A stretch of DNA of 64,000 nucleotides from Hemibagrus wyckioides (lineage: Eukaryota; Chordata; Actinopteri; Siluriformes; Bagridae), in assembly GCF_019097595.1 (NCBI RefSeq), contig NC_080716.1, forward strand, positions 11,527,401 through 11,591,400, in the 5' to 3' direction. The notes beneath the pieces are model-generated. The model had not been told where the DNA came from. It ran no database searches and saw only the letters and a program-made list of their open reading frames with translations. This document shows positions 63,881 through 64,000 of the stretch, piece by piece (the stretch's first letter is position 1; every line of letters starts with the position of its first letter). The position numbers and the translations under genes were made by a program.

Positions 63881-64000
63881 ATACACTGTGAGACATCCTG
63901 CAGTATAATACTTACTGCACAGTAAGTTGGAAAAAACACCAAAACAGTTCTTCCATTCCAAGTTCTAATTCAACGTTGCAAGGTCAATGGCAGCTGGGTA

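Overview
This window is teleost fish nuclear DNA, read as split genes with GT-AG introns. Reasons: vertebrate-type exons, poly(A) signals, a CpG-rich promoter in otherwise AT-rich sequence, abundant CA/GA/GATA microsatellites, and many decayed Tc1-like transposons, SINE and LINE pieces of fish type. The gene order lypla1(-) - mrpl15(+) - sox32(+) - sox17(+) - rp1(+) matches the human 8q11 order LYPLA1-MRPL15-SOX17-RP1, with the fish-specific sox17 paralogue sox32 (casanova) added in tandem. An otophysan such as a catfish or characin is my guess from the repeat families; that is inference.

Layout. 1-2000: first coding exon, promoter and start of intron 1 of lypla1 on the minus strand; the intron is full of nested repeats. 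2000-4600: repeats (Tc1-like MITE, SINE tail, LINE fragment) and a tRNA-Ala(TGC) gene. 4699-9228: mrpl15, five coding exons, 296 aa. 9300-21000: gene-free, with Tc1-like remnants, microsatellites and a 1-kb unique block (17.6-18.7 kb) holding a SOX-POU composite motif and a nested inverted repeat. 21132-22375: sox32, two exons, 302 aa. 22.8-39.9 kb: gene-free, repeat-rich. 40262-43150: sox17, two exons, 442 aa, with a CpG-rich promoter. 43.5-51.1 kb: gene-free, with an isolated CpG-rich spot carrying a CTCF-like and a YY1-like motif. 51.2-63.1 kb: rp1, a probable noncoding exon 1 plus three coding exons, 2045 aa.

How the genes relate. sox32 and sox17 act one after the other in teleost endoderm specification (established in zebrafish: Sox32 with Pou5f3 activates sox17). 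They share an identically placed phase-1 intron inside the HMG box, a C-terminal E-F-[DE]-Q-Y-L motif and, as seen here, similar core promoters. mrpl15 (mitochondrial ribosome), lypla1 (protein depalmitoylation) and rp1 (photoreceptor axoneme) are conserved neighbours with no evident functional link to them.

The most unusual items are the sox32/sox17 core-promoter similarity, motif clusters upstream of sox32 matching its known regulators, a Tc1-like family reduced to a helix-turn-helix ORF, a candidate rp1 leader with a uORF that overlaps the start codon, and an isolated CTCF/YY1 spot between sox17 and rp1.
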